A stretch of DNA of 64,000 bases, taken from positions 1 to 64,000 of the forward strand of contig JABYQS010000111.1 of the NCBI GenBank assembly GCA_022592435.1. The letters are read 5' to 3'. Below are positions 1 to 10,702 of this stretch, one piece after another. The notes under the pieces were generated by a model. That model was not told where the DNA came from. It was given only the letters and a program-made list of their open reading frames with translations, and searched no databases. Origin of the DNA: Cerioporus squamosus (lineage: Eukaryota > Basidiomycota > Agaricomycetes > Polyporales > Polyporaceae). The position numbers and the translations under genes were made by a program. Within the stretch, counting starts at the first letter, position 1; every line of letters starts with the position of its first letter.

Positions 1-195
1 AACAACTGTGATCATTGTGGCCATAAGTTAAGTAAGCTCCTATACTTGCCTCAAAAGTAGTAGCTAGTTACTTAGTGAGCGCTGCGAGAGTCTCTCCGCG
101 AACCCTGAAACTCTCCATCACCACGACGTCTCTTGGCCGCTCATGCCCGCGCTGTTTCTCTTGTTGCATCGCTCTCGACGCCGACGGACTCTTAT

Positions 196-992
196 ATGAC
201 TTCCTCCACTGGACGCGGCTCTCCGAACATGGCTTCTGGTTCCGCCGAAGTACGGTTCTCCAGCAATCTTACACCCCAACATCGCGCCGCGATCCTTGAC
301 TTCGAAGATCTGGTGATGCGCCGCGGTCCGCGCTTCGGAAGAGCGACGACGTCCAGACTGGAGCTACGCGAGGTGGACGTGTACGAGCGGCCGGAGGACC
401 AGAAGCTGCATGCGCGCGTCGTCTTTGAGATCGACATGGCTGAGGTGCGCTGTGAACGTTCTTTCCTCGTCTCATTGCGGCCAGAGAGTTGCAAAATCAT
501 GTAGATATGCTGAACTTGGTGGGGAACATGCATGGCGGGTGCACCATGCACCTCATCGACGTGTACGTATCCTCATCCTCTCGTCGGCCAGTATATCGAT
601 TTTCTACTGCCTGTGGCCAGATGCACCACGATTGCGTTGAATGCCTTGAGAATTGCCATGGATAAGGAGGGCGACTACGTCTCCCACGGCATTAATACAG
701 TCTTCCATGCTCCAGCGAAAGTGTAAGTCTCCGGCAGTGACCTCTCTCGATTTGCTTCGAAAGTGAATAACTCGCAATCGTCTGCAGTGGTGCGCGGCTG
801 GAACTGATCAATACCACAACTGCGTGGGGCTCCCGGGCGGTCTCTGCGCGTACAGAGGTGAGCGCACCCTCTCGGGGTCAAGTCCATCCACGTATCGAAC
901 TTGTCGGTTTGCTTTCGTAGATCTGGGACATCACGAACCGCCGGTTGGTTGCTACCGGGATACAGAACCAGATGCAGACGGCTAGACTCTAA
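196..992 (+). CDS. PaaI/ACOT13-like hotdog-fold thioesterase
   Basis: Five exons (196-444, 489-562, 621-722, 788-857, 921-992) join into a 188-residue protein with every splice phase consistent. The core is the hotdog thioesterase motif GNMHGGCTMHLIDVCTT at residues 95-111. Asn96 and the HGG turn (98-100) would position the thioester, and Asp107 falls where the catalytic acid of THEM2/ACOT13 enzymes lies. The later segment HGINTVFHAPAK is the conserved central strand. The expected reaction is hydrolysis of acyl-CoA to free acid and CoA, in mitochondria or cytosol; the sequence does not settle the substrate. The start at 196 gives the longest ATG-initiated frame; a second in-frame ATG at 229 is equally possible. 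The first intron is only 44 nt and its acceptor was chosen by frame. It converges on the F-box-like gene at 1472-3211. Confidence 0.85.
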
Positions 993-1471
993 CTGCACTA
1001 TAGTCATACAAGCCGTGCACGAATGCTACCAACGAACACGATTCCCGGGCGGTCCAGCTTGCGATGGTCGCCCCGTGTTGTGCTGCGTTCCCTCCACACA
1101 TTCTGTCTTGCCCGGGTCACATTCCTCCATCTGTTGCGCTCCTCTGTGCTTGGGCCGGCAGACGTTGGAATGTCATCGATGTGGCTACATAGCTCTCTAT
1201 GTTACTGGATTCGTGCTTTGATCGTCTACTTCATGCCTCATGCCTCTTCTTGGGTTTTCCTCCCGCACTTTGGTTACCTTAACGCGTGGATAGACACTGC
1301 AGGACGGCCTTGTACCATTTCTATGCTCTAGTATCAGACCACGGAGTGATGTATACAGGCTTCAGATTGCCGGGCTACGAATAACACCCAAGATATATAT
1401 TCGACCGGCTATCCCTCGCGAGAACGCGACTCCATGTTGAATCGACTTTGTAGCAAGCTTCTCTCTCGACT
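993..1471. other. Intergenic, convergent 3' ends
   Basis: I see no gene here. It holds the 3' flanks of two convergent genes, and the short open frames show no family motif. Confidence 0.6.
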
Positions 1472-3211
1472 TCACTTGTCATACTCCAAGCACTCGACCG
1501 CGCGCGTTCCATCGCGCGCCATGGACGCCACACGCCGTCCACGGCTGCCCGGCCTCTCGATGACGACCTCGACCTCTCGCAGTGGTGACGCGAGTGCCTC
1601 TACTAATCTCGTCGTGTATGCCGCGACGTCAAACTCCTCCACCATACGCTCAGCCGCTGACAGAGGCGGAGGCGGCTTGCGTGGCGCCCTGTCCTCTCTC
1701 AGCGTGCTCGCCACCGGCAGAACAGGAGCATTCTCCATGTCGCTGTCCCAGGGGTCCGAGCGGTCTAACGCGCTCGAGTCGTCCGAGTCCCAGTCTTCAG
1801 CGAGACGATGGCGAGTGTATGAGACAACGGTGAGTTTGAGAGCGCCAACAGTCGTTTGCTGGACGGCCGAGGCAAAGTCCTCCTGTGGTGAAACAACCTG
1901 GTTCATATGTGAGCTGGGCAATACAGGGTTGCGGGTACGCACCATAGCCACTGCAAAACCGGCGTTGGGTCGGGAGCAGTCGAACTCGTAGGAGGTCTCG
2001 AGAGTATTCAGACAAGACCGGGCCTCGATGGTCATCTCACGGAGTGCTGTGGACAGCCACTCGAGGCCATCGCAGTCATTGGCTGAACGAGTAGTGAACT
2101 TGAGGTACGTTGGGCTCGTTCGCGACAACGTCTCGGCGAGGAAAGGCAGATAACCGGAAATACTAGTAGACGGCTCGGCGTCCAAGACGAGGCGCCGGAT
2201 GCGGCACGTCAGTCCGAAGACATAGAAGTCGAAGAACGAGCCGTCAAACTCCTGCATACGTTGCCAGGTCCCGCCGTGGATGTGCGCAGGAAGGAGCTGT
2301 CGAGCGATGTTCAGCTCATGGTTGCCTTGCAAGCCATCCTCGAGCCTCTCGTCGCAGAGCACTGCGTCTGCGTTCTCCTCGATGCAGTTGTAAACGGATA
2401 TACGAGCGAGGTTCGGGAACGCCTGAACGTACGGAGCCGCGTAGAACATGTCGACGTACTCAATGACGAGATGGCGAAAGCGGGGAAATGTCTTGCGGGG
2501 GCGTATGTAGTCCTCGCTGGTGTTCCACCATCGGCATGTGAGTTCTTCGAGCGTGTCCGCGAAGTTCTCCAGGAGGATGGTGGGATGGTACTCCGGCCAG
2601 TCGTCCTCATCGATGGTCTCCCAATAGATCTTCCCGACCCTCCAGTCGTCGTACCCCCATCCCAACGAGATAGTCTTGAGAGGCGCGTGTAGCAGTCGTA
2701 GAAGCTTGCATACCAGATCTCCCGAGCACGACAGCGAGAGCCGCGTCAGAGACTCGAGCTTCGCCAGACCGGACACGAGGCCCGGGTCCGAAGCCAGCAC
2801 TGTCTCCGGAAGGTCTATACGCAACGACTCGAGACTGGTCATTAAGGGACATACGCGACCCAAAATCCGCGCCAGCGTCGGATCTATACCGGAGTACATG
2901 TCCAAGGAAAGCTCCCGTAAATGGTGAGGGCGAGAGTGGGGTACACCTCTCAGGAAGTAGAGGAAAGAGCCTAACCCTCGATTGGTAGACAACTTGACAG
3001 GGTTCTGGAGCAGGATTCGCGCCCCGTCGTGATAGAGAACGCGGCAGGTTGACATCACTGCTAGACCCGTCCGAAGCGATCCAGATTGAGCGACGACGTT
3101 CAGCAGCACGTCGTAGTTCAGTGCCGGAGGGGCCGACGCTATGAGATGAGCGTGCTCAGTACACGACATGGCTTGAGCCACGACATACTCACCTGGTGGA
3201 GTCGGGTCCAT
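1472..3211 (-). CDS. F-box-like leucine-rich protein (paralog 1)
   Basis: Three exons (3211-3193, 3138-1943, 1882-1472) give 541 residues. The whole span is one open frame, but two stretches of 54 and 60 nt carry perfect GT-AG signals and are multiples of three. The second sits exactly where the paralog at 14325-15908 has its intron, so both are called introns. The N-terminus (ALNYDVLLNVVAQSG, then MSTCRVLYHDGARILLQNP) is the degenerate F-box-like segment of a large agaricomycete family; irregular leucine-rich repeats follow. The acidic linker and C-terminal EFDVAAYTTRLVEAL segment recur in the paralog and in the chimera at 32476. A role as substrate receptor of an SCF ubiquitin ligase is the family expectation; the target is unknown. 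A TATAAG box lies about 75 bp upstream of the ATG. Confidence 0.8.
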   Translation of the reverse strand: MDPTPPGEYVVAQAMSCTEHAHLIASAPPALNYDVLLNVVAQSGSLRTGLAVMSTCRVLYHDGARILLQNPVKLSTNRGLGSFLYFLRGVPHSRPHHLRELSLDMYSGIDPTLARILGRVCPLMTSLESLRIDLPETVLASDPGLVSGLAKLESLTRLSLSCSGDLVCKLLRLLHAPLKTISLGWGYDDWRVGKIYWETIDEDDWPEYHPTILLENFADTLEELTCRWWNTSEDYIRPRKTFPRFRHLVIEYVDMFYAAPYVQAFPNLARISVYNCIEENADAVLCDERLEDGLQGNHELNIARQLLPAHIHGGTWQRMQEFDGSFFDFYVFGLTCRIRRLVLDAEPSTSISGYLPFLAETLSRTSPTYLKFTTRSANDCDGLEWLSTALREMTIEARSCLNTLETSYEFDCSRPNAGFAVAMVRTRNPVLPSSHMNQVVSPQEDFASAVQQTTVGALKLTVVSYTRHRLAEDWDSDDSSALDRSDPWDSDMENAPVLPVASTLREDRAPRKPPPPLSAAERMVEEFDVAAYTTRLVEALASPLREVEVVIERPGSRGRRVASMARDGTRAVECLEYDK

Positions 3212-3280
3212 CTGTTCAGTCCTAGCGAGCTTCTCCAGGCAGATCGGGGGGCAGGGAACGGAGGACTTCGATGAGGCAGT

Positions 3281-3286
3281 CTTATA
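3281..3286 (-). promoter_or_regulatory. TATA box of F-box-like paralog 1
   Basis: On the minus strand this reads TATAAG, about 70-75 bp upstream of the start codon at 3211. That fits a short 5' leader. Confidence 0.45.
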
Positions 3287-3299
3287 CTAGGTGCCTTCC

Positions 3300-4195
3300 G
3301 AGCGCGGCAAGGCGAATCAACGCGATCAAAGCTTGCTATAATTGAAGACAGGATTCTGAGACCAGGAGGCATGCGCGTGCCTCTCCGCCGTCCTCGGAGA
3401 GAGGTGTGACGTGTCTTACGATGCACGTCCTGTTGCGCCTGGGGCTATCGTTAGGATGTCATGCTATAATGTCCCATTTGGTACTCACTAGCAGCTACGG
3501 GAAACATTGAGCCTGTAGAGACATCGCATCGTGCCCCGAATATCGATGAGTCGCATGAGCCAGCAGGCATGGGTGGTTCAGGGATCATCAGGAATCCATG
3601 GGCGCTCCGTCCTCGACGATGGTCGCGTAACGTAAACTAGGCATCCGAGTACATCTCCGCATGCGCAGCCGTGATTGGATGGACGAGAAGACGGCCACAT
3701 CTGTCTTGCGGGTAGTGGGTCAACAGGAAGAGCGACCAGGAGAAAACCGCATAGCCTCCAAGCGAACTCCGTTTGGGGGACTTAGGAGCCTCTGTGTCGT
3801 CCAGAGATCGGCAGGCGATGGAGAACAAGTCAGATCATCGAGCCCGGCAAGCGAGGCAACCCACATACCTCGATGTGTTCTACGCATACAGACAACCGGC
3901 CGAACGCGTACGAATGCCTGCGGCAACGGAAGGATCTCGCTGAAGAAGCATGTATCAGTCCCCGACTGGAAGAGAACAATCAGAAACGACCCACGCGTGC
4001 AAACTCGTTCGGCACCGCCGAGAGGAAGTGAACTAAGTCGGTGAGAGCCTGACTCGCTCCGTGGATGGTCGTTTCCGAAGGGAGGCAGGCGGCGCACTGA
4101 ACCCTGTCCGAAGAAAGTGAGATCAATCAGAGCTGTTGTCGATGTGTGCGATAGAGGACGATAACCGGCACTCCGCGAACCTCTGACAGAGCAAA
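3300..4195. other. Intergenic, no gene recognised
   Basis: Only short overlapping open frames without splice support or family motifs are present between the divergent genes at 3211 and 4196. Confidence 0.55.
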
Positions 4196-4837
4196 ATGTT
4201 AAACCGCGCTTTCGAGAACACATTTTCACCCGAGTGCTCAGCCCCAACGCCGTGGAACATGGCCGCGTCGGCTCCCTCCAACCCTACCCGTCTGTACGCG
4301 CGGTGGAGGAAGCAAGCCGCGCTGTCGTTGCCGACCTCAGTCCACCCTGTCGTCGTCCACGAATACAACATGCCAGTGAAACCTTCGCAGCCACTCCGTC
4401 TCGGCTTGCGGGTGCAGCTCATGGCGCTCTCTCCGGCGGTGTACCGGACGCTCCTCCCGTGCTTCACCCATCCTCTCTACGACGTGTACGACCCACAAGT
4501 AGAAGGAGAGGTCGGCGGCGTGCGGGTGCATGAGGAAACTCAGGTGGTGTACTTCGCCATCCGCAATGAGCGAGACAAGAACCGAGTGCGGTATGTTGTC
4601 GTCGCTGCACCATACATCCCGGGACTCACTCTGGCGGAGTCGTCGCCGAGGTGGTCGTGCGACTGGTTGGATGCGATGTTCGTATACGAGCAAGGCTCGA
4701 TGGGCTACGAGACTGCTGTAAAGCTGGAGGAGAACGCAGAAGTGATTGACGGCTTTGCGAACTCACCGAGTCCGGCGGTCTTGTTTCGCTACCCGGACCC
4801 GCCATACATACGAGACAGGGTCTATATCCGTTTGTGA
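4196..4837 (+). CDS. Hypothetical single-exon protein
   Basis: A 213-residue open frame begins with ATG at 4196; an in-frame ATG at 4259 (MAASAPSNP) is an alternative start. I do not recognise the family. The protein looks soluble, with no signal peptide and no membrane segment. It has proline/serine-rich opening residues, a valine/tyrosine-rich middle (RYVVVAAPYIPG) that suggests beta structure, and an acidic stretch EENAEVIDG near the end. The codon choice and absence of low complexity are compatible with coding sequence, but nothing else confirms expression. Confidence 0.45.
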   Translation: MLNRAFENTFSPECSAPTPWNMAASAPSNPTRLYARWRKQAALSLPTSVHPVVVHEYNMPVKPSQPLRLGLRVQLMALSPAVYRTLLPCFTHPLYDVYDPQVEGEVGGVRVHEETQVVYFAIRNERDKNRVRYVVVAAPYIPGLTLAESSPRWSCDWLDAMFVYEQGSMGYETAVKLEENAEVIDGFANSPSPAVLFRYPDPPYIRDRVYIRL

Positions 4838-6982
4838 CTACAGGAGCGCGACAGAGTAGTCGTACATCCAGACTTCGAGCGTCCATATCTTGCCTCTTCT
4901 TTCATACGCAAGGAGCGTTGAGCTGATAGTTAGTTAGTCGTACGTACTTCTCGGAATATGTGCCGTTGTTACTGTGCGTGCGGATATGGTGCGCTTCCGA
5001 AGATGAGCCCCGCTGTGGATGAAAAGGCGTCAAGAACCTATCGCGACATGGGGCTGGAACGATGCATACCTACCCTAGCATAGCAACGCGGGCGATTGAA
5101 TCACCGAGATGGACGATTGGGATACGATACATACCAGCTTGTTCGTTTCACTGCTGAGCGCGACGAGGAGGCGGTCATGCATTCGCCAAGTGAAGTTCAG
5201 CATGTCTTCACGGGAGGATGGTCTCATCTTAGTTCCCGGCCGCGTCGCATACGAATGTCAAAAACACACCTTTGTCATGTCAATCTCGAACACGACCTCA
5301 GCACGCAGTTTCCCGTACTCCGGCACCTGACAAAGCTCGAGACGCGACACTTGGAGTTATACGCAGCTCCCGTGTCAGCACAGAATTTCATCTACAATAT
5401 TGATAATCCGGCACGTTCGTCGGAGCCTTGGAGATGAGTTGTTCAAGGAGCGTATCGGCGGACGTCCGACGCGCGAGCGGGCTGCAGCTTGACTATTTAT
5501 CGGCCTGCGAGGGAGAAGACGGCATGGTTACCCAGTTCCAGAGCCGTAATTACATAGAAAGCCATGAGTCATAGACGATATCGATAGGTAGGAGGCGACA
5601 TCCAGGGTTTCACGGTGTTGGTGGTGGTGGTGGTGGTGGTGGTGGTGGTGGTGAAGAATAGGTCGACCTAGTCTGCTTTCAATAGACCGGTGGAACCGTA
5701 GGGTCCGATATCTGAGTTTGTCAGCAAGAATTTGATCTCCGACGACGCGTCGGGATCTATACACGACGACGCGTCGACGCGTCGCGCGCGGGCCTCGCCT
5801 CTCTCTCCACCAGTTCTACGTTATGTGCTCACAATCTCCCTCTCTACCGTCGTCAATCACTCGGAGAAACCCTCCACGTATATAGCGTTTTTTTACAACA
5901 TACATGCGCTCTATGCCGGCGCATCATAATCAGCAAGCTCAGTGTCGATCAGTACCAATTGGGAGATGTATGCAAGGACCGCGATGGCCTCAGCCTGCGA
6001 TTTATTGCACCATTCGGTCTCTATGTACATGCGCCCACTATTCATGCGCGCAATCATGATATCCATCACTATTAGAAGACTTCTGGATTCCGTGGGAGTT
6101 CGTAGAGGTGTACAACGAAGTCCTTTGGAACTGAACATAACAAGTCGACTTCTGCACCCGCCTATGCGTCTCAAAGACAGCCTGGGTCACAATGATGCTC
6201 ATTGTACATTGAAGAAGGCCTGGCGCGAACTCCGGTGAGGACTCGAACAGCGCAGTCTTCGAAGTGCGTGTACTGCCAGTGCCAGAAGGTGCGGGCTGTC
6301 GTGTGGTTGGTAACTGTATACATGGTAACATTATGTACTCCTGCGCATGCATCTGCTGCCGTGCTGCGCAGCCAGGAAATGTGGGGGACATACGGGATTT
6401 TCGACCAGGAGGAGGAGTACAAGGACAGCGCTAGCTCTATCGAAGCGAGATACCAGATCGTCACCATATATGGACATGCTGTCTCAAAACGGAAATTGCT
6501 GTCTGTATATGGTATGCCGAACACTCGGCATGATTGATATGCGAAGAATTGCCACCCTACGGTTTTGTTGGCGTGTTCACTAGCAGACGTTGTAGGGCCG
6601 TCCGTCCCCCCTTCAATAGGCCCGCAAATCGTCTGCCTACGGGAGACAAAGGTCGACCGGCAGTCGGGATCAAGTCGCCGTCGTTACAGTAACTCACTTA
6701 CCACTTACTTACTCAGTAAGTCTGCAGTAAGTGCAACGTGAAGTACTTGCGATAAGCAGTCGGCCCGGCCCGAACTTCCGCCCATACTGAACTTACAAGT
6801 AGGTAGGCGCTGGCCGTGGCTGAGTACCTCGCTCTTGCCTTCCTCACCCTTACAGTCAGCAGCACGGAGAATTCGGGGTATGCCACGGGTCATATGGGGC
6901 TCTGATACACCGACAAGACCTGCAGTAGCACCTCCGATCGTGACGAGATGGTCCCGCCGCTGCAGGCAGCAGGATCACTTCT
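4838..6982. other. Gene-poor intergenic region
   Basis: No gene is supported in about 2.1 kb. The region holds a GGT microsatellite (5620-5653) and three ACGCGT hexamers within 38 bp (5745-5782). The small ORFs at 5.9-6.5 kb exist on both strands and lack motifs. Confidence 0.55.
5620..5653. repeat. (GGT)11 trinucleotide microsatellite
   Basis: A perfect run of about eleven GGT units. The minus-strand frame through it would encode a histidine run and is an artefact of the repeat. Confidence 0.9.
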
Positions 6983-7584
6983 TCTGCTCCTAGTGACTTG
7001 CAAGTCCCGGCTCGGCCTGAAGCCCGGGGCTTTGGCCCGGCTTCAGACGGCCGGGGCTTGGTGGAACCTCAGGCCGGGCCCTCAGGACGGCTCAGGCCAA
7101 GCCCGGGGCTTGGCCCGGCCTGGGCCGCGGCTTCGGTTGACGGAGAAATCACCTCAGAAACTGCGAGCTGGAGGGTTTCAGAGAGATCTACGAATGGTTA
7201 TACAGGTCATCCGAGCTCACATACGTATTATAAACGGTGCACAGGGACCCTAGGAGCATACAAAGGATCAGACATGTGAGCCGGAGTGAGAGAATAGGCT
7301 CTACTACTCACTGAGAGCGGCCAAAAACAGCGTGAGTCCTGCGACTCTGCGCATTCTTCCATTTCTGACGCACCTTGACAGGCTTGACAGGCAAAGCGGG
7401 ACTTGGATGAGCAGAGCGTTTAAGCCCCGGCCTGACGGCTCGGCTCAGGCTTGACATATCCTCGAGCCGAGCCGTCAGGCCGTCAGAAGCCCTCACCAAA
7501 GCCCGGCTCGTCCCGGCCTGCGCGAGGGCTCGGCCTCACGGCTTGACGGCCTGAGGCCGGGACTTGCAAGTCACTATCTGCTCC
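6983..7584. mobile_element. Non-autonomous hAT-like transposable element
   Basis: The element runs 6991-7576 (586 bp). Its ends are 21-bp perfect inverted repeats beginning TAGTGACTTGCAAGTCCCGG. It is flanked on both sides by the 8-bp direct repeat TCTGCTCC (6983-6990 and 7577-7584). An 8-bp target duplication with TAGTG-type ends is characteristic of the hAT superfamily, and the GC-rich subterminal clusters of GGCCCGGC-like words are also typical. No transposase frame is present, so it must be mobilised in trans. The intact target duplication and termini indicate fairly recent insertion. Confidence 0.8.
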
Positions 7585-8950
7585 GCAAAACGCTGAACTT
7601 GAAGCCTTCACTGAGAGGATCGCGAGCCCCAAGTAGACTTGGACAACCAGACATCGGCTTGATGTGGTGGAGCCTGCGGTAGTGATTGCCTACCGCAAGC
7701 TCCGTCAACTGAAGATTCAACCGGACGAGGACCTCCCCAAGTTCGCACTCTCCTCTTACCATGTCCACGCATTCCCCAAGCTCACGCACTCTCCATGTCC
7801 TTTGTTAGCGGTACCGTTTGTCTGCGGGCATCTTACGGAGTTCGAACGCTCAGGCGCTCAAGTAAGGACCTGGACGATCAATGGACGACCCCGAGACTCA
7901 CCCCACATGTCTCTCGTCTCGCGTTTTGGGCCAGAAGGCATCACTACATGTCGTACATCCCCTTGCTCGGCGCGGTTCTCACGCGAACACAGTGGGCGTA
8001 TCTCACTTTCCGATCCAGCAACTTCCCCATCATGTCGTTCCTGCGGCACGGCAAGTCCCTCCTTGCTGCTGAAGGACTCTGGCAGAGCACGACCGCCCGG
8101 CACACCTGGAGTTCAACTTCGATCTCAGCAGAACGTTGTATCCGTCATGTCAGTGTCCTCTCACTCCTTGGAGCATGCAAAGGACTCACACCTAACCGGC
8201 AAGGAAGCTTCAGCCAGGTATACATGGCACTGAGGCGCAACGACGTCCATGGATATTCCTCCGCGTAATCAGCGACCTCGGCCTCGTGCCCCCGGCACGT
8301 CATGGGTAATGAAGCCATAGACCGTAATGGCGCCCTCCGCTCAATGCCCGCTCGCGCTCGCTGACAGGCACATCTGCGATGAAGTCACCATTACAATTCA
8401 GTCCCTGGCCAGAGTGACAGAACATACCAATTACCGAGCCTTGCCGCTGGCTGAACTTGAACGCTGACTTCTTCGGCCGTGCAGGTCATCCAAGTTCCTG
8501 TGACGTCTGGGGACCTCGTAGGCTATTGCAATCATGGTCACTGCACGACTTGAGCAGACAAGAACGAGCTTCTAGGGGTGGACGTACATAATCTATGACG
8601 GATTGCATCCGGTCAGGCGGAGCATAATTCCAAGCAGGAAGCACCGAGAACCACCCACCTCTCCGCGCTTCGTCCCACATACGGCTTCCCTGCGCGACGC
8701 CTGGACTCTCGCTCTCCATCGCATTGAGGCCGCAGCGGTTGTGGCCCGCTAGAGTTTGAACATGGACTGTCACAGAGTAAAGAACGTAACTGACGACGAC
8801 TCGGACAGCGGAGAGCATAGGGATACCCACTGGTCGACGACCACTCGCCCTACGCAACTCTACTGCTTCCGAACAGCCTCCCAATGAGCGATCCGTGATA
8901 TCCTCTCGCGTCATCGTCGACGTCCGAGTCCCTGTCGCCCCTTGGGATCT
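7585..8950. other. Intergenic, no gene recognised
   Basis: A 189-codon open frame starting at 7664 has no motif and overlaps an equally open second frame, so I do not call it. No repeats were noticed. Confidence 0.5.
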
Positions 8951-8954
8951 CCAC

Positions 8955-9330
8955 CTCCCGCATGCACGAGGTCCACGGCCCGGCCGCCAGTGCTGCATAG
9001 ACTTCCCCTCGGAGCCGGTGCGCAGCTCTTTTCCAAGTCAACCATACTGATAACGATGTTTGGATGGGCTAAGGAGCTCCGACGCTGTCGCGGCAGCCCT
9101 CGAGACAGTCTGCATCGTCGTCCAGGACGCGATCGTGCTCTTCGGGACTCGCACCCAGCTTGCGTCGTCGGCAACACCGTCGTCAGCGTCGCGTCTGGCG
9201 GGTCCTTCTCGGGCACGACCGTCTACAACGCGAACAATAGCCACGTGAGTATCTTCGAGGTATCTTCTTCCAGGATGTGTCGTTGCTGACTGCCGATGCT
9301 CCCCGTTTCCTGCTCGTATGAGTCGACTTG
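8955..9330 (+). pseudogene. Decayed class I hydrophobin
   Basis: Remnants of a hydrophobin lie in order in different frames. They are a QCC doublet near 8990, SSDAVAAALETVCIVVQDAI at 9072-9131, then after a frame change NTVVSVASGGSFSG and YNANNSH ending at 9243. The last block is followed by a GTGAGT donor at the position used by the intact hydrophobin at 10238, and a degraded C-terminal block follows. At least one frameshift separates the central blocks and no clean signal peptide precedes them. It is a head-to-tail neighbour of the functional copy, so local duplication followed by decay is the simplest history. Confidence 0.7.
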
Positions 9331-9670
9331 CGTCTGTGTCGCCGCTCGAACAACCAGGTCGTATGAAGGCCTCCTTTCTCAGTGGGTTCTTGGGAAGTTG
9401 GGCATTTTGGGATGATAGAACGACACGCGCAATGGTGTGCCATGGATGCCTCGGCTCCGGTAATACCTACACACTCAGTCTGAAAGTACATACGCAGATC
9501 GTCTTTGGAAGCCAGCTCACCTGTCATGAAGAAGCCCCGTCGCTCCTGATATCATGCCACAAGGGAAGCGAACCCTGAGTAGACCGACGAAGTCCGCGGA
9601 CAACGTGCTCACGACGCTCGACAAGCCGGATGTCTCTGCAATCACAGATATGTCAGAGTCGTCTCAGAAC

Positions 9671-9790
9671 AGAACAACGACAATCACGATCGCGAACCAC
9701 GTACGGGCAAGCCTGCGCGAGAGACCTGTCAGAACACCGACGCTCACGATCACGAACCCCGCACGGGGAAGCCTGCGCGAGAAACAGAAA
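9671..9790. repeat. Two-copy 60-bp tandem repeat
   Basis: Units 9671-9730 and 9731-9790 are about 85% identical by eye; each ends with GCCTGCGCGAGA and two or three more matching bases. The repeat lies about 350 bp upstream of the hydrophobin TATA box. Confidence 0.8.
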
Positions 9791-10138
9791 CCTGGCCTTG
9801 ACGCTGTCCCTGTGACGTCTAGGGATCTCGCATCCTGTTGCCGTCATAGACCCTGCGCGACGCCAACATGAGCACAACAAAGTGGGCAGGAAAGGGCGGA
9901 TGTATGAAGGCACGACATACCGCGGTGCCGTGACGCACTGCACCCGAAGACAGCGCGAAGGCGGAGTGCGACGTACGCGCTGACCGCTGCTGACCTCCAC
10001 GTCCTTCCCGCTCCACTCTTCGTTCCACGACACCCGTATCGCCCTCATTGCGCGATACAACGCGAGCGCTGTCATCGTCAACAGGTGCCGAGGGGCGACA
10101 TGCAATCGATGCCTGCGAAGAGTACGACGGTCAGTGGC

Positions 10139-10146
10139 TATAAAAG
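10139..10146 (+). promoter_or_regulatory. TATA box of hydrophobin
   Basis: TATAAAAG occurs 92 bp upstream of the hydrophobin start codon. Strong TATA boxes at this distance are usual for highly expressed hydrophobin genes. Confidence 0.75.
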
Positions 10147-10237
10147 AGGGGCCGACAAGACGACAGACCTCAGGTCGAACACTCAGCTCGTCCCCTGCAA
10201 AGCAACAGCCTTCGCACTCATCTCTCATAAACCAACA

Positions 10238-10702
10238 ATGATCTTCTCTCGCGCCCTCGCTCTCGTCGCTCTGCCCCTTCTTGCGGTCGCCACTGCCATC
10301 CAAGGCCGCAACGACAGCCCCCCTTCTGGCAGCGACCTCTGCTGCGAGAGCACTGGCAAGGTGAGGATCCCCACCACCCCCGCGAGCGCAATCCGAGTTG
10401 ATGGCTAACTGTGCCCTTGTATTCTTGCAGGCCAGCGACCCCAGCATCTCGAAGGAACTGGAGCTCCTCGGCATCACTGTCCAGGACATCGACGCCCTCG
10501 TCGGCGTGGCCTGCTCCCCCATCACCGTTGTCGGCGTCGGCTCTGGCACCTGCTCTGACACCACCGTCACCTGCACGGACAACTCCCACGTGAGTCGGAC
10601 TGTGGACTCGTCCCGGCCCGACGCGACACTTGCTGATGATGACACGTACTACTCACATAGGGCGGACTCGTTGCCATTGGCTGTGTCCCCATTACCGTCT
10701 GA
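10238..10702 (+). CDS. Class I hydrophobin lacking Cys1 and Cys6
   Basis: Three exons (10238-10360, 10431-10589, 10661-10702) encode 107 residues. Residues 1-20 are a signal peptide (MIFSRALALVALPLLAVATA), so the product is secreted to coat hyphal or fruit-body surfaces. The family core follows: ELLGITVQDIDALVGVAC, then ITVVGVGSG, ending in GGLVAIGCVPITV. Family members have eight cysteines spaced C, CC, C, C, CC, C. Here only six exist: 35, 36, 69, 82, 89 and 102. The first is absent from the short segment after the signal peptide, and the second doublet reads Thr88-Cys89. In the canonical pairing these two lost residues bond to each other. A TATA box lies 92 bp upstream. The decayed copy at 8955 is its tandem partner. 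Confidence 0.92.

Noticed and set aside
5528..5764. Open frame with a poly-histidine run
   Set aside because: The histidines come from the GGT microsatellite; there is no other coding signal.
7664..8268. Two overlapping open frames of 157-189 codons
   Set aside because: Both frames are open with no motif or splice support, so neither can be preferred.
9653..10645. 330-codon minus-strand open frame
   Set aside because: It runs antisense through the hydrophobin exons and introns and has no family motif; the spliced hydrophobin explains the region.
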